The translations under genes and the position numbers were made by a program. Positions 1 to 10,371 of a stretch of 64,000 nt of DNA are shown here, piece by piece (the first letter of the stretch is position 1; the number at the start of each line of letters is the position of its first letter). Origin of the DNA: Burkholderia sp. Bp8963 (GTDB lineage: Bacteria > Pseudomonadota > Gammaproteobacteria > Burkholderiales > Burkholderiaceae); the NCBI RefSeq assembly GCF_003854275.1, contig NZ_QTQP01000006.1, positions 62,001 to 126,000 on the forward strand. Direction: 5' to 3'. The notes under the pieces were generated by a model that worked only from the letters and a program-made list of their open reading frames with translations, searched no databases and was not told the DNA's origin.

Positions 1-1173
1 TTCTTCGTGTTGTCCTATGTCGTGCTCGCGGCGTTCGTCGGCGCCTTCGCGGATTCGCGCCCGAAGGGCCACGTGATGTTCATCACCAACTCGATCAAGG
101 TCGCAGGCTGCCTGATCATGCTGTTCGGCGCCCATCCGCTGATCGCCTACGGGATCGTCGGCTTCGGCGCGGCGGCCTACTCGCCCGCCAAGTACGGGAT
201 ACTCACCGAGCTGCTGCCGGCCGACCGGCTCGTCGCGGCGAACGGCTGGATCGAAGGCACGACCGTCAGCTCGATCATCCTCGGCACCGTGCTCGGCGGC
301 GCGCTGATCAGTCCGCACATCGCATCGCACGTAATCGCGCACACGCCGGCGTGGATCGGCACGCCCGCCGAAGCCGCGATCGCGGTCATCCTCGCGATCT
401 ACGTGATCGCCGCGCTGTTCAACCTGCGCATTCCCGATACCGGCGCGCGCTATCCGAAGCAGCAGCACGGGCCGATCAGGCTGATCACCGACTTCGCCGA
501 CTGCTTCATGGTGCTCTGGCACGACAAGCTCGGCCAGATCTCGCTCGCCGTCACGACACTGTTCTGGGGCGCGGGCGCGACGCTGCAGTTCATCGTGCTG
601 AAATGGGCCGAGGTGTCGCTCGGCATGTCGCTGTCCGAAGGCGCGCTGCTGCAGGCGGTCGTCGCGTTCGGCGTCGCGGCCGGCGCGATTGCCGCGGCCA
701 ACCGGATTCCGCTCAAGAAGTCGCTGAGCGTACTGCCCGTCGGCATCATCATGGGCATCGCGGTGATGCTGATGGCGTTCTACTCGCGCGATCTGATCCC
801 GTCGAACTGGATCATCCATCTCAGCCACATCCGGCTGCCGGTCTACCTGATCATCGCGTACATCTTCCTGATGTGCGTCGGCGCGCTGTCCGGCTACTTT
901 GTCGTGCCGATGAATGCACTGCTGCAGCACCGCGGCCACGTGCTGCTGTCGGCCGGCCACTCGATCGCGGTGCAGAACTTCAACGAGAACCTGTCGGTGC
1001 TCGTGATGCTGTGCCTGTACGCGGTGCTCGTGTGGCTCGACGTGCCGGTCGGCGTCGTGATCGTGCTGTTCGGCACCTTTGTCTGCCTGACGATGTGGCT
1101 CGTGATGCGCCGCCACCAGGCGAACCAGCGCCAGTTCGATTCGGTCGCGCTGATCGGCGAGGCGAAGCACTGA
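1..1173 (+). CDS. lplT: Lysophospholipid transporter LplT (5'-truncated by window edge)
   Basis: The frame is open from base 1, so the true start lies upstream; 390 residues are visible, close to the ~400 of the family. This is a major-facilitator membrane protein with repeated hydrophobic helices. The region around [12 protein letters not shown] and the following NGWIEG are typical of LplT. Known role of the family: flipping lysophospholipids (e.g. lyso-PE) inward across the inner membrane for re-acylation. The acyltransferase partner aas, linked in enterics, is not visible here. A terminator-like hairpin follows directly. Family assignment is strong; substrate is by homology only. Confidence 0.88.
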   Translation, partial: FFVLSYVVLAAFVGAFADSRPKGHVMFITNSIKVAGCLIMLFGAHPLIAYGIVGFGAAAYSPAKYGILTELLPADRLVAANGWIEGTTVSSIILGTVLGGALISPHIASHVIAHTPAWIGTPAEAAIAVILAIYVIAALFNLRIPDTGARYPKQQHGPIRLITDFADCFMVLWHDKLGQISLAVTTLFWGAGATLQFIVLKWAEVSLGMSLSEGALLQAVVAFGVAAGAIAAANRIPLKKSLSVLPVGIIMGIAVMLMAFYSRDLIPSNWIIHLSHIRLPVYLIIAYIFLMCVGALSGYFVVPMNALLQHRGHVLLSAGHSIAVQNFNENLSVLVMLCLYAVLVWLDVPVGVVIVLFGTFVCLTMWLVMRRHQANQRQFDSVALIGEAKH

Positions 1174-1200
1174 CGCGCCCCTTCCCGTTTCCGCAAGCCC

Positions 1201-1225
1201 GCGCCGGTTCCCGAACCGGCGCTTT
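1201..1225 (+). terminator. Probable terminator after lplT
   Basis: A 9-10 bp GC-rich inverted repeat (GCGCCGGTT at 1201-1209 against AACCGGCGC at 1214-1222) is followed by only a short T run. It lies between lplT and thiD, 28 bases after the stop. The weak T tract makes it moderate evidence. Confidence 0.5.
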
Positions 1226-1231
1226 GCCATC

Positions 1232-2041
1232 ATGACGCATCCGATCCCCAACGTCCTGACGATCGCCGGCTCCGATTCGGGCGGCGGCGCAGGCATCCAG
1301 GCCGACCTGAAGACCTTCTCCGCGCTCGGCGCGTACGGCGCGAGCGTCATCACCGCGCTGACCGCGCAGAACACGCGCGGCGTGACCGGCGTGCACGCGC
1401 CCGATGCCGCGTTCGTGACCGCGCAGCTCGATGCCGTGTTCGGCGACATCCGGATCGACGCGGTGAAGATCGGCATGCTCGCAAACGCTGAGATCGTCCG
1501 CGCGGTCGCCCATGCGCTGCGACGCTACGCGCCCCGCTACGTCGTGCTCGACACGGTGATGATGTCGAAAAGCTCGCACGCGCTGCTCGCGCCGGACGCG
1601 GTCGACGCGCTGCGCGGCGAGTTGCTGCCGCTTGCCACGGTCGTCACGCCAAACCTGCCCGAGGCCGCCGCACTGCTCGGCGACACGCCGGCCGTCACCG
1701 AAGACGACATGGTGCGCCAGGGTCGCGCGCTGCTGCAGACGGGCGCGCACGCCGTGCTGATGAAGGGCGGCCACCTGCCGGACAACCACGCGAGCCCCGA
1801 CTGGCTCGTCGACGCGACGCACACCGTGCGGCTCGACGGCCCGCGGGTGCCCGTCACCAATACGCACGGCACGGGCTGCACGTTGTCGTCGGCGATCGCC
1901 GCGCTGCTGCCGCGGCATCCCGATCTCGAAAGCGCCGTGCGCGAAGCGAAGACCTACCTGACCGGCGCGATCGCCGCAAGCGGCCGCCTCGACGTCGGCC
2001 ACGGCGTCGGCCCCGTGCATCACTTTCACCGCTGGTGGTAA
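1232..2041 (+). CDS. thiD: Hydroxymethylpyrimidine/phosphomethylpyrimidine kinase
   Basis: ThiD phosphorylates HMP and then HMP-P to HMP-PP for thiamine synthesis in the cytoplasm. The 269-residue ribokinase-fold protein begins with the substrate-binding segment [17 protein letters not shown] (about residues 11-27) and carries the C-terminal anion-hole motif [12 protein letters not shown] near residues 213-224. Length matches a stand-alone ThiD, with no ThiE fusion. It starts only 58 bases after lplT and no TPP riboswitch fits in that gap. The gene converges on the minus-strand DUF1853 gene, with 19 bases between the stops. Confidence 0.93.
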   Translation: MTHPIPNVLTIAGSDSGGGAGIQADLKTFSALGAYGASVITALTAQNTRGVTGVHAPDAAFVTAQLDAVFGDIRIDAVKIGMLANAEIVRAVAHALRRYAPRYVVLDTVMMSKSSHALLAPDAVDALRGELLPLATVVTPNLPEAAALLGDTPAVTEDDMVRQGRALLQTGAHAVLMKGGHLPDNHASPDWLVDATHTVRLDGPRVPVTNTHGTGCTLSSAIAALLPRHPDLESAVREAKTYLTGAIAASGRLDVGHGVGPVHHFHRWW

Positions 2042-2060
2042 GCGCCGGCGCGCGTGCCCG

Positions 2061-3023
2061 TCAGTCGGCCTGCGCCGCGAACGCCTGCGCCCGCTCGGGC
2101 CAGTCGTCCGGCACGACGAACCCGCGCGCGGTTTCGTGCCACGCGCCGTCGCCGCCCCGCCCGTAGACACCGATCAGTGCCGGCGCCTCGCGGGCCGTCA
2201 GCACCGCCGGCAGCGCCGGCACTGTCGCGAGCGGCTCGGGCGTCACGGCGCCCGCGTCGATGCGCCTCGGCGCGAGCCACGCAAGCCGCGGCAGCACGGC
2301 CCACGCGGTATCCGCCGGCTGCGCGGCAGCCCACCCTGCCCACTGCGCGTGCGTCAGCCAGAAGCCGCGCGGATGTTCACGCGCAATCTCGTCTGCGACG
2401 TGCGGCAACGGCGCGCCGTGCGGATAGAACAGCCATCCCTTGATGAACATCTGCGCGTCGGCCGGTGCGCCGAATCCGAGCAGCGCGAACGCGTTGCGCC
2501 CGCTCAGGCGCAGCTGGTGGCTGATCAGCCGGCCGCGCTTGCGATCGAAGCGGTCGACGAGATTCGGGCCGACGAAATCGGCGAGCGTCGCCGCGCCGCG
2601 CACCGGTGCACACAGATAGCACTTCACCGCGAGCTCCCAATGCAGGCGCCGGCCGGCGGGCGTATCGACGAGAAAGTCCACCTCACCGAGCGTCTGGCCG
2701 TTGATGCGCAACGCGAGGTTGGCCGCAACGAGTCGCAGCGACGGTCCGTGCGTGAGGAAGTATTCGAGCAGGCATTCGGCGTAGCGGCCGAGCCTGACCG
2801 GGCGCAGCCCTTCGAGCGCATGGTGCAGCGGCTCGGGCGCCGCATCGAGCGCGGCCAGCCAGGCTTGTGCGTCGGCCTGCTCCGCGGCGTCGGACCACGG
2901 CTGCGCAAGCGGCGCGCCGGGCGCCGCCGTCAGCAGGCCCGGGCTCGACAGCAGCCACGCAAGATCGCGGACCGCGGCGTCGCGCAGCGTTTCGACGAAC
3001 GATAACGCCGCGCGCGCCGTCAT
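2061..3023 (-). CDS. DUF1853 family protein
   Basis: A 320-residue cytoplasmic protein matching the uncharacterised DUF1853 family: a conserved middle with RLGRYAECLLEYFL, GEVDFLV and HWELAVKCYLC motifs, then a variable C-terminal half. The GEVDFL...HWELAVKCYL pattern (acidic residues, then E-x-x-x-K) resembles the core of PD-(D/E)XK nuclease-like folds; that is inference. Its ATG overlaps the TGA of the upstream uracil-DNA glycosylase by 4 bases (ATGA), so the two are translationally coupled and end the tsaB-rimI-udg operon. Function unknown; association with a DNA-repair gene is suggestive only. Confidence 0.85.
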   Translation of the reverse strand: MTARAALSFVETLRDAAVRDLAWLLSSPGLLTAAPGAPLAQPWSDAAEQADAQAWLAALDAAPEPLHHALEGLRPVRLGRYAECLLEYFLTHGPSLRLVAANLALRINGQTLGEVDFLVDTPAGRRLHWELAVKCYLCAPVRGAATLADFVGPNLVDRFDRKRGRLISHQLRLSGRNAFALLGFGAPADAQMFIKGWLFYPHGAPLPHVADEIAREHPRGFWLTHAQWAGWAAAQPADTAWAVLPRLAWLAPRRIDAGAVTPEPLATVPALPAVLTAREAPALIGVYGRGGDGAWHETARGFVVPDDWPERAQAFAAQAD

Positions 3024-4201
3024 TGCTCGGGCCGCTCGCCAGCCTGACGGACGGCCGCCCCACGGATGGCCGCCCCACGGAACGTGTCGCGCGCGACGCA
3101 CAGATCGGCCCACGCCTTCGACTTGTCCTGCAGGCTGCGCAGCAGATAGGCCGGGTGATAGGTGACGATCACCGGCACGCCTTCGTACGTGTGCACGCGG
3201 CCGCGCAGCGACGCGATGCTCGCGTCCGTCTTCAGCAGCGTCTGCGCGGCGAAGCGGCCGAGCGCGACGATCAGCTTCGGCTTCACGAGCGCGACCTGAC
3301 GCTGCAGATACGGCTCGCAGCGCGCGACTTCGTCCGGCTCCGGGTTGCGGTTGCCGGGCGGCCGGCACTTGATCACGTTCGCGATGTACACGTTGTCGCC
3401 GCGCTTGAGCGACAGCGACTGCAGCATGTTGTCGAGCAGCTTGCCCGCCTGGCCGACGAACGGCTCGCCCTGCTTGTCCTCGTTTTCGCCCGGCGCCTCG
3501 CCGATCAGCATCCAGTCGGCCTCGCGATCGCCAACGCCGAACACCGTATTGGTCCGCTTCTCGCAGAGCCGGCAGCGCGTGCAGTCGGCCACCCGCGCGG
3601 CGAGCGCATCCCAGTCGAGTTCGGCCACCGGCGTTTCGGCAGCACGCAGGTCGGCGACCGGCACGGGATCGGCCGGCGGCGCGGCATCGAACCATGCGAA
3701 ATCGTCTTCGTCGAGCGGGGGCGTGTCGTCGGGCGGTGCGAACGCGTCCGCGGGCGCGCCGGGCTGGTTCGCCGCGCGGCCGTCGGCCAGCGGACCCGCT
3801 GGCGCGCGCGCTCCGGACACCTGCGACGCGGCTGGCGCTCGCGTGCCGCGCGCTTGCGCCTGTGCTGCGTCGTCCTCGGCAGCCGGGACGCGCGCCGACT
3901 GCGGCAATGCGTCGGCCGACTTCACGTCCGGTTCATCCGCGTTCGCCGCCCTCTCCGCCGCCTCCGCCGTGATCGCCCGCGCGTCGACCGGCTGCGCGGC
4001 AGTCTGCGCAGCGGGAATCGCGTCGCGCACCACGGCCGTCTTGCCCGCCGTCCGTGCGACACGCGTTTCGGCCTGCGGCTCCGCCGTCTCCGCCACGGGT
4101 TCCTGCCCGGCCAGTGCCGGCACGTCGCCCGCGCGCAGCCCGCGCCGCACCCAGCGATGCGCGAGCCCCATTTCCTCGAGTGCAGCGTCAGCCCACGCCA
4201 T
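3020..4201 (-). CDS. Family-4 uracil-DNA glycosylase with long N-terminal extension
   Basis: Removes uracil from DNA. The catalytic domain occupies about residues 200-393: Cys207/Cys210, and later [10 protein letters not shown] and RCEPYL, supply the four cysteines of the 4Fe-4S cluster. [17 protein letters not shown] is motif 1 and [10 protein letters not shown] is the C-terminal His motif. Family members are usually 200-230 residues; this one has ~185 extra N-terminal residues. Residues 1-22 look like a short helix ([19 protein letters not shown]), followed by a disordered Ala/Pro/Asp/Glu-rich linker. The start at 4201 overlaps the rimI stop by 14 bases. The organisation resembles UDG genes of other Burkholderiales, so the extension is probably genuine. 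Confidence 0.9.
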   Translation of the reverse strand: MAWADAALEEMGLAHRWVRRGLRAGDVPALAGQEPVAETAEPQAETRVARTAGKTAVVRDAIPAAQTAAQPVDARAITAEAAERAANADEPDVKSADALPQSARVPAAEDDAAQAQARGTRAPAASQVSGARAPAGPLADGRAANQPGAPADAFAPPDDTPPLDEDDFAWFDAAPPADPVPVADLRAAETPVAELDWDALAARVADCTRCRLCEKRTNTVFGVGDREADWMLIGEAPGENEDKQGEPFVGQAGKLLDNMLQSLSLKRGDNVYIANVIKCRPPGNRNPEPDEVARCEPYLQRQVALVKPKLIVALGRFAAQTLLKTDASIASLRGRVHTYEGVPVIVTYHPAYLLRSLQDKSKAWADLCVARDTFRGAAIRGAAVRQAGERPEQ

Positions 4202-4685
4202 GCGCGCCTCCGTCCTTGTTCAGCGTAAGACGCATCACGATCGCGTCTTCGCGGCTGTGATGCCGCGCCGGATAGTAGTTCTTGCGCCGCCCGATCGTCA
4301 CGAAGCCAAAGCGCTCGTACAGATGGATCGCACGCGGGTTCGACGGCCGCACCTCGAGCAGCACGCCATCGAGCCGTTCCGCCTGCGTGATGCGCACGGC
4401 TTCGCGCAGCAGCGCGAGGCCTGCGCCCGTGCATTGTGCGGCCGGCGCGACGCACAGGTTCAGCAGATGCATCTCGTCGATCACGGGCATCAGCACGCAG
4501 TAGCCGACGAGCGTGCCCGTCACGTGGCGCAGGCACACGCCGAAATAGCCGTTGCGCAGCGAATCCTCGAAATTGCCGCGGCTCCACGGGAATTCATATG
4601 CGGCGTGCTCGATCGCGACGACCTCGTCGAGATCCGCATCCGTCATCGGCGACAGATACCGGTCGCTCAGCAGCACACCCGTCAT
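4188..4685 (-). CDS. rimI: Ribosomal protein S18-alanine N-acetyltransferase
   Basis: A GNAT-family enzyme of 165 residues that by homology acetylates the N-terminus of ribosomal protein S18 using acetyl-CoA. Visible motifs: [13 protein letters not shown] near the start (typical of RimI), the acetyl-CoA loop [33 protein letters not shown] and the terminal IGRRKNYYP. The start at 4685 forms an ATGA overlap with the upstream tsaB stop. tsaB-rimI adjacency is common in proteobacteria, which supports both calls. Confidence 0.92.
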   Translation of the reverse strand: MTGVLLSDRYLSPMTDADLDEVVAIEHAAYEFPWSRGNFEDSLRNGYFGVCLRHVTGTLVGYCVLMPVIDEMHLLNLCVAPAAQCTGAGLALLREAVRITQAERLDGVLLEVRPSNPRAIHLYERFGFVTIGRRKNYYPARHHSREDAIVMRLTLNKDGGAHGVG

Positions 4686-5440
4686 TCCTTTGCTCCGCCC
4701 GCTTGCGCCGCGCGCGCCGCCATCCGCTCGGCGGTGGTCTGCGCGACCTTGTCGCGCACATACTCGGGCGCAGCCGCTTCGGCCGGCACCGTGCGCCCGG
4801 CGCGATACGCACGCAATGCCGCGTGCGCGACCGCCAGCGCATGCGGCATCGCGTCGCCGTCGATCGCCGCCGCATGCGCGACGGCCGGCAGTTGCGCGCC
4901 GAACGCAGCGGCCGCGTTGCCCGCGAGCGTGAACGGCGCGTTGGGCACGCCGACCGCGCCCGGCACGTCGAGCGCGGCCGGATGCAGCGTGCGCCAGTCG
5001 CCGGCGCCGTCGTCCCACGCAAACTCGGCCCAGTAGACCTCGTCCATCCGCGCGTCGAGCGCGGCCAGCACACGCGCGGTGCCCGGCGCGCGCAGCCGCG
5101 CGTGCTCGGCGCACGCGAGCAGCGTGCCGACCGGCACGACCGGCAGCCCGCGCCCGAACGCGAGGCCTTGCGCGATGCCGGTCGCGGTGCGCAGCCCCGT
5201 GAACGAGCCGGGGCCCGCGCCGAACGCGATCGCGTCGCAGTCGGCAAGCGTCAGCCCGGATTCGGCGAAGAGTTCCTGGACGGCCGGCAGCACGCGCGTG
5301 CTGGACACGGCGCCCGTCAGTTCGTGGCGGACCCAGCTTTGCAGGGAGGAAGCGGCGGATTCGGCCGTGGCCGAGCGCAGCAGCGCGACCGAGCAGTATT
5401 CGGTCGACGTATCGATGGCGAGGAGCACTGTTTGCGTCAT
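4682..5440 (-). CDS. tsaB: tRNA threonylcarbamoyladenosine biosynthesis protein TsaB
   Basis: Partner of TsaD in forming the t6A modification at A37 of ANN-decoding tRNAs; an ASKHA-fold pseudo-peptidase subunit. The N-terminus [17 protein letters not shown] and the internal [21 protein letters not shown] are diagnostic. The chosen start (252 residues) is the ATG at 5440. An in-frame ATG at 5449 gives three more residues and cannot be excluded; neither has a strong Shine-Dalgarno sequence. First gene of the overlapping operon tsaB-rimI-udg-DUF1853. A YciO/Sua5-family gene, possibly another t6A enzyme, lies at 61.7 kb. Confidence 0.92.
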   Translation of the reverse strand: MTQTVLLAIDTSTEYCSVALLRSATAESAASSLQSWVRHELTGAVSSTRVLPAVQELFAESGLTLADCDAIAFGAGPGSFTGLRTATGIAQGLAFGRGLPVVPVGTLLACAEHARLRAPGTARVLAALDARMDEVYWAEFAWDDGAGDWRTLHPAALDVPGAVGVPNAPFTLAGNAAAAFGAQLPAVAHAAAIDGDAMPHALAVAHAALRAYRAGRTVPAEAAAPEYVRDKVAQTTAERMAARAAQAGGAKE

Positions 5441-5597
5441 GGCCGACATTGTAATGCGGCGCCCCGCTCCCACGGGCGATTGCGGCGGATCACACCGCAC
5501 GTCGGGTGTCCGCGGCGGTTTGGAAGGATCGCTCGACCCCGCGCGCCGGTCCGCTTGTTAAGATCGCCCGACTCGAAACCCTTTCCGGAGACACCCG

Positions 5598-5867
5598 ATG
5601 AGCGAAATCACCGCCCGATTCGACCAAGCCCAGATCGACGTCAAGCGACTGACCGAGCGTCCGGGCAACCTGACCCTGCTGCGCCTCTACGCGCTCTTCA
5701 AGCAAGCGACCGACGGCGACGCGCATGGTGACAAGCCGGGCTTCACCGATATCGTCGGCAAGTACAAGTACGACGCGTGGGACGCACTGAAGGGCACGTC
5801 GCAGGATGCGGCGAAGCAGCAGTACGTCGAGCTCGTCGAATCGCTGAAGAACGGCACCGCGTCCTGA
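5598..5867 (+). CDS. Acyl-CoA-binding protein (ACBP)
   Basis: An 89-residue single-domain ACBP, a cytosolic four-helix carrier of long-chain acyl-CoA. The signature LTLLRLYALFKQATDGD followed by DIVGKYKYDAWDALKGTSQ matches the family, including the Tyr/Lys ligands (YALFKQ, KYKYDAW). ACBPs are mostly eukaryotic but occur in a subset of bacteria including Burkholderia. Its own reading direction, divergent from tsaB, and a TAAGAT box near 5560 suggest its own promoter. An intact TATAAT box lies shortly downstream and probably serves the next gene. Confidence 0.93.
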   Translation: MSEITARFDQAQIDVKRLTERPGNLTLLRLYALFKQATDGDAHGDKPGFTDIVGKYKYDAWDALKGTSQDAAKQQYVELVESLKNGTAS

Positions 5868-6214
5868 TCGCGACACATAGTCAAATCGGCAGTGGCGCAG
5901 CGCAGCAAAAATCACTATAATGCCGGCTGCGTCACTTCCGCGCTCGGCCCGTTGGCCGATCCGGCCTGACGTCTCGTAGCGTTAAGCTCCAATCCGGTTT
6001 AGAACCTGTCCCCTTCCTGCTTCGGCTCTAGCGGCCGTCAATTATCAGGCTGGCGGCAACGCTGTCATAGCACGCCGCACCCAAAACAGCTTCTAGCCTC
6101 ATCCGCCTCGTGACTGGCGGATTGCACCCGTTTTCCGATTTGCTCGTTGAATCCGACAACTTGGGTATGCGCGATTGGCGCCGACGTTTCACCCACTGTG
6201 TTTCAAGGATTGTT
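5868..6214. other. Intergenic region forming the helicase leader
   Basis: No coding capacity is supported in these 347 bases. They hold a probable promoter (TATAAT at 5916-5921) and, downstream of it, nearly 290 bases of leader before the helicase start. The leader is less GC-rich than its surroundings. I recognise no known riboswitch class in it. Confidence 0.6.
5893..5921 (+). promoter_or_regulatory. Probable sigma-70 promoter for the DEAD-box helicase
   Basis: A perfect -10 box TATAAT (5916-5921) sits 17 bases after a weak -35-like TGGCGC (5893-5898). It faces the helicase, which starts ~290 bases later, so the mRNA would have a long untranslated leader. Prediction from consensus match only. 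Confidence 0.45.
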
Positions 6215-7762
6215 ATGACTTCGAGCATTTCCACCAGCCCCCTCAACGCGACCGCCGACAAGGCACTCGGTCTCGACGAAGCCGCGCCGGCCGCAGCCGC
6301 GCCGGCCGCCGACGAGCCGAGCTTCGCGTCGCTCGGGCTGTCGCCGGAGATCGTCTCCGCGCTGGAGGCCGCCGGCTACGTGAAGCCGACGCCGGTCCAG
6401 CAGCGCGCGATCCCGGCCGGCATCGCCGGCCGCGACCTGCTGGTGTCGAGCCCGACCGGCTCGGGCAAGACCGCCGCATTCATGCTGCCCGCGATCGAGC
6501 GTTTCGCGCAGCTTCAGAAGGCGCAGGCGCAGCAGCCGCGCGCTCCGCGCGAGCCGAACGGCGGCGATCGCCGCGGCCGCCGCCCGCAGCCGGTCGCGCG
6601 CCCGGGCCTCCTCGTGCTGACCCCGACCCGCGAACTCGCGATGCAGGTGACGACCGCCGCGTCGACCTACGGCAAGCATCTGAAGCGCCTGCGCACCGTC
6701 AGCATCCTCGGCGGCGTCGCGTACGGCCAGCAGCTGATGCTGCTCGCGAAGAACCCGGAGATCCTCGTCGCGACCCCCGGCCGCCTGCTCGACCACCTCG
6801 AGCGCGGCCGTATCGACCTGTCCGAACTGAAGATGCTTGTGCTCGACGAAGCCGACCGCATGCTCGACATGGGCTTCATCGAGGACATCGAGACGATCGT
6901 CGACGCAACGCCCGAGTCGCGCCAGACGATGCTGTTCTCGGCCACGCTCGACGGCAAGATCGGTTCGCTGACGAGCCGCCTGCTGAAGGATCCGGAGCGC
7001 ATCGAGATCCAGCAGCGCCTCGAGTCGCGCGCGAACATCGCGCAGACCGTGCACTACGTCGACGACCGCGATCACAAGGACCGCCTGCTCGATCACCTGC
7101 TGCGCGACGACGCACTCGATCAGGCGATCATCTTCACGGCGACCAAGATCGACGCCGACCAGCTCGCCGGCCGCCTCGCGGACGCGGGCTTCGAGTCGGC
7201 CGCGCTGCACGGCGACCTGCCGCAGGGCGCACGCAACCGCACGATCCGTGCGCTGCGCGAGCGCCGCGTGCGCGTGCTCGTCGCGACCGACGTCGCGGCG
7301 CGCGGCATCGACATCCCGGGCATCACGCACGTGTTCAACTACGACCTGCCGAAGTTCGCGGAAGACTACGTGCACCGTATCGGCCGTACCGGCCGCGCGG
7401 GCCGCTCGGGCATCGCAGTCAGTCTCGTGCATCACGCGGAGCAAGGCGCGCTGAAGCGTATCGAGCGCTTCGTGCGCTCGCCGCTGCCGGTCAACGTGAT
7501 CGAAGGCTTCGAGCCGCGCAAGGCGCCGCCGCGCAACGATCGCGGCTTCGGCGGCCGCGGCCGTCCGGGCGGCGGTAACGGCGGTCGCCGTTTCGGCGGC
7601 AAGCCGGGTGGCGGTAACGGCAACGGCGGCGGCCGCAGCTTTGGCGGCGGCAACGGCGGCAATGGCGGCTGGAGCGGCAAGCCGGGCGGCAGCCGCGACG
7701 GTGGCAACCGCCGCGGCGACGGCCAGCGCGGCGGCCCGCGACGCGGCAATTCGGCGTCGTAA
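6215..7762 (+). CDS. rhlE: DEAD-box ATP-dependent RNA helicase, RhlE-like
   Basis: A 515-residue RNA helicase with all motifs in order: Q motif (FASLGLSPEIV...PTPVQQRAIP), Walker A SPTGSGKT (about 79-86), PTREL, the DEAD box (about 211-214), SAT, the RGIDIPG motif and HRIGRTGR. The C-terminal ~80 residues are an Arg/Gly/Asn-rich low-complexity tail typical of RhlE/CsdA-type helicases, likely for RNA contact. The start at 6215 was chosen because AAGGAT lies just upstream; the open frame extends further 5' without conserved sequence. Roles by family: ribosome assembly and RNA turnover, often cold-linked. Confidence 0.9.
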   Translation: MTSSISTSPLNATADKALGLDEAAPAAAAPAADEPSFASLGLSPEIVSALEAAGYVKPTPVQQRAIPAGIAGRDLLVSSPTGSGKTAAFMLPAIERFAQLQKAQAQQPRAPREPNGGDRRGRRPQPVARPGLLVLTPTRELAMQVTTAASTYGKHLKRLRTVSILGGVAYGQQLMLLAKNPEILVATPGRLLDHLERGRIDLSELKMLVLDEADRMLDMGFIEDIETIVDATPESRQTMLFSATLDGKIGSLTSRLLKDPERIEIQQRLESRANIAQTVHYVDDRDHKDRLLDHLLRDDALDQAIIFTATKIDADQLAGRLADAGFESAALHGDLPQGARNRTIRALRERRVRVLVATDVAARGIDIPGITHVFNYDLPKFAEDYVHRIGRTGRAGRSGIAVSLVHHAEQGALKRIERFVRSPLPVNVIEGFEPRKAPPRNDRGFGGRGRPGGGNGGRRFGGKPGGGNGNGGGRSFGGGNGGNGGWSGKPGGSRDGGNRRGDGQRGGPRRGNSAS

Positions 7763-7813
7763 TGGCGCCCGGGCGGCCTCGCAGGCCGTCCGTCACCCGC
7801 CCCGCAACACGCA

Positions 7814-7840
7814 ACCGGCGCACCCGCGCCGGTTTTTTTT
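7814..7840 (+). terminator. Rho-independent terminator of rhlE
   Basis: An 8-bp stem (ACCGGCGC at 7814-7821 against GCGCCGGT at 7826-7833) with a 4-base loop leads into eight T residues. Textbook intrinsic terminator 52 bases after the helicase stop. Confidence 0.9.
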
Positions 7841-8153
7841 CGCCCTCGCCGCCATTTCACGATGCGGAAAATTTTTTTGCGTCGTAAAAAATCATGCTGC
7901 GTGGCACAACCCGGTGTGTTGCAGGATGGGAAAATGCATTTCTTATCTCGAAATGAGCAACACAAGCGATTGATTTAAAACAATTAAAAATTTCAAAACT
8001 TCCTGAGAAAGCCTCTGTTTCGCGATCTGTGGTTTGCCTAGACTCTTATACAAGACTTCACGAAACGAAACGCGTCACTCCCCCGCTTCGTGAACAGCAT
8101 CACCACCGTTCGATTCACTCCGATTCAGGCAACACCATTTCGAGGAGCACATC
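7841..8153 (+). promoter_or_regulatory. AT-rich control region of aceA
   Basis: This region is strikingly AT-rich for the window, with runs of A and T around 7870-7892 and 7972-8000. It holds two sets of inverted repeats. TGTGTTGC (7915-7922) pairs with GCAACACA (7957-7964) and encloses CATTTC (7937-7942)/GAAATG (7950-7955). Nearer the gene, TTCACGAA (8057-8064) pairs with TTCGTGAA (8087-8094). A TTATAC box lies at 8046-8051. Together these look like a promoter with regulator sites, fitting the carbon-source control known for isocitrate lyase genes. Which protein binds is unknown. Confidence 0.5.
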
Positions 8154-9461
<1,308 letters not shown>

Positions 9462-9610
9462 GACGCCTCGCGGCGTCTGCCGATGCCCGCCGGTCATGCG
9501 ACGGCGCGGCATTGGCACCCGTATCACGAACCAGCATCAGGGAGGAGACGGCAGGCGCGCGGCATCCATCGCGCGACCCGCCGCGCAGCCTGCGGGCTGC
9601 AGACGACAAC

Positions 9611-9642
9611 GCGCGCCGGCCCTGCCCGGCGCGCATTCTTTT
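9611..9642 (+). terminator. Probable terminator after aceA
   Basis: A perfect 9-bp GC stem (GCGCGCCGG at 9611-9619 against CCGGCGCGC at 9626-9634) with a 6-base loop, followed by ATTCTTTT. It lies 150 bases after the aceA stop and between converging genes. Confidence 0.7.
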
Positions 9643-9699
9643 CGACTTCGGCCAACGGACCGGCTGCCGCACACTGCGAGTTGCGGGCTGGCGCCGGGC

Positions 9700-10134
9700 C
9701 TACCGATAGACGATCACCGGAATTTTCGTATGAGTCAGTACGCGCTGCGTCTCGCTGCCGATCAGCAGGCTGCCGAGCCCGCGGCGCCCGTGCGACGCCA
9801 TGAAGATCACGTCGCAGCCGCCGCGTTCGGCCGCCTCGATGATGCCGAGGTACGGCGACGGATGCACGCTCGTCCAGGTGTCGCAGTCGACGCCCGCTTG
9901 CCGCGCGGCGGACTCCACCTCGTCGAGGTGCGTGCGTGCCTCGCGCTCGCTGCGCGCCCGGAAATCGGCGGGCGGCTCGATGATCACTTCCGAGAACGGC
10001 GAGTACGGATACTGCGGCAGGCACGCATAGGCCGTCACGCGCGCGCCGACCGCGCGGGCGAGGTCGATCGCGCCATCGATCGCCTTCTTCGACAGGTCGG
10101 AGCCGTCAGTCGGTACGAGGATGTGCTTGAACAT
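9700..10134 (-). CDS. Universal stress protein (UspA family)
   Basis: A 144-residue single-domain Usp with the N-terminal KHILVPTDGSDLSKKAID and the C-terminal ATP-binding pattern FMASHGRRGLGSLLIGSETQRVLTHTKIPVIVYR (G-2x-G-9x-G-S/T). It is therefore probably the ATP-binding type. The ATG at 10134 has GGAGGG upstream; an open frame extends 17 codons further but without similarity. Monocistronic, convergent with aceA. Usp proteins respond to starvation and redox stress; its specific role here is not evident. Confidence 0.92.
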   Translation of the reverse strand: MFKHILVPTDGSDLSKKAIDGAIDLARAVGARVTAYACLPQYPYSPFSEVIIEPPADFRARSEREARTHLDEVESAARQAGVDCDTWTSVHPSPYLGIIEAAERGGCDVIFMASHGRRGLGSLLIGSETQRVLTHTKIPVIVYR

Positions 10135-10371
10135 CGCGCCCTCCATCGTCAGTCGCACCCGGCACGGCGCGCCGTCGCACGCCACGGCCGTCCCGCGTCC
10201 GGGGTGCCTGTCTCGATTGTAGTGTGCGATTCGGCGCGCCCGGCCCAGGCAGCGGGTTCGCCCTCATATCGGAAACACCCGGGCGGCGTCCCCGCGGCGT
10301 ACCTCCGCACGCCGTCCAGGCCCGCCGCCGCCTTTGCGCACGCGGCATGCAGCGTCGCGTTCGAATCGCGC

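Noticed and set aside
1174-1231. TPP riboswitch before thiD
   Set aside because: The 57-base spacer is too short and lacks the THI-box pattern.
980-2170. Minus-strand open frame over the lplT end and thiD
   Set aside because: Shadow of thiD; Arg/Ala-rich with no recognisable domain.
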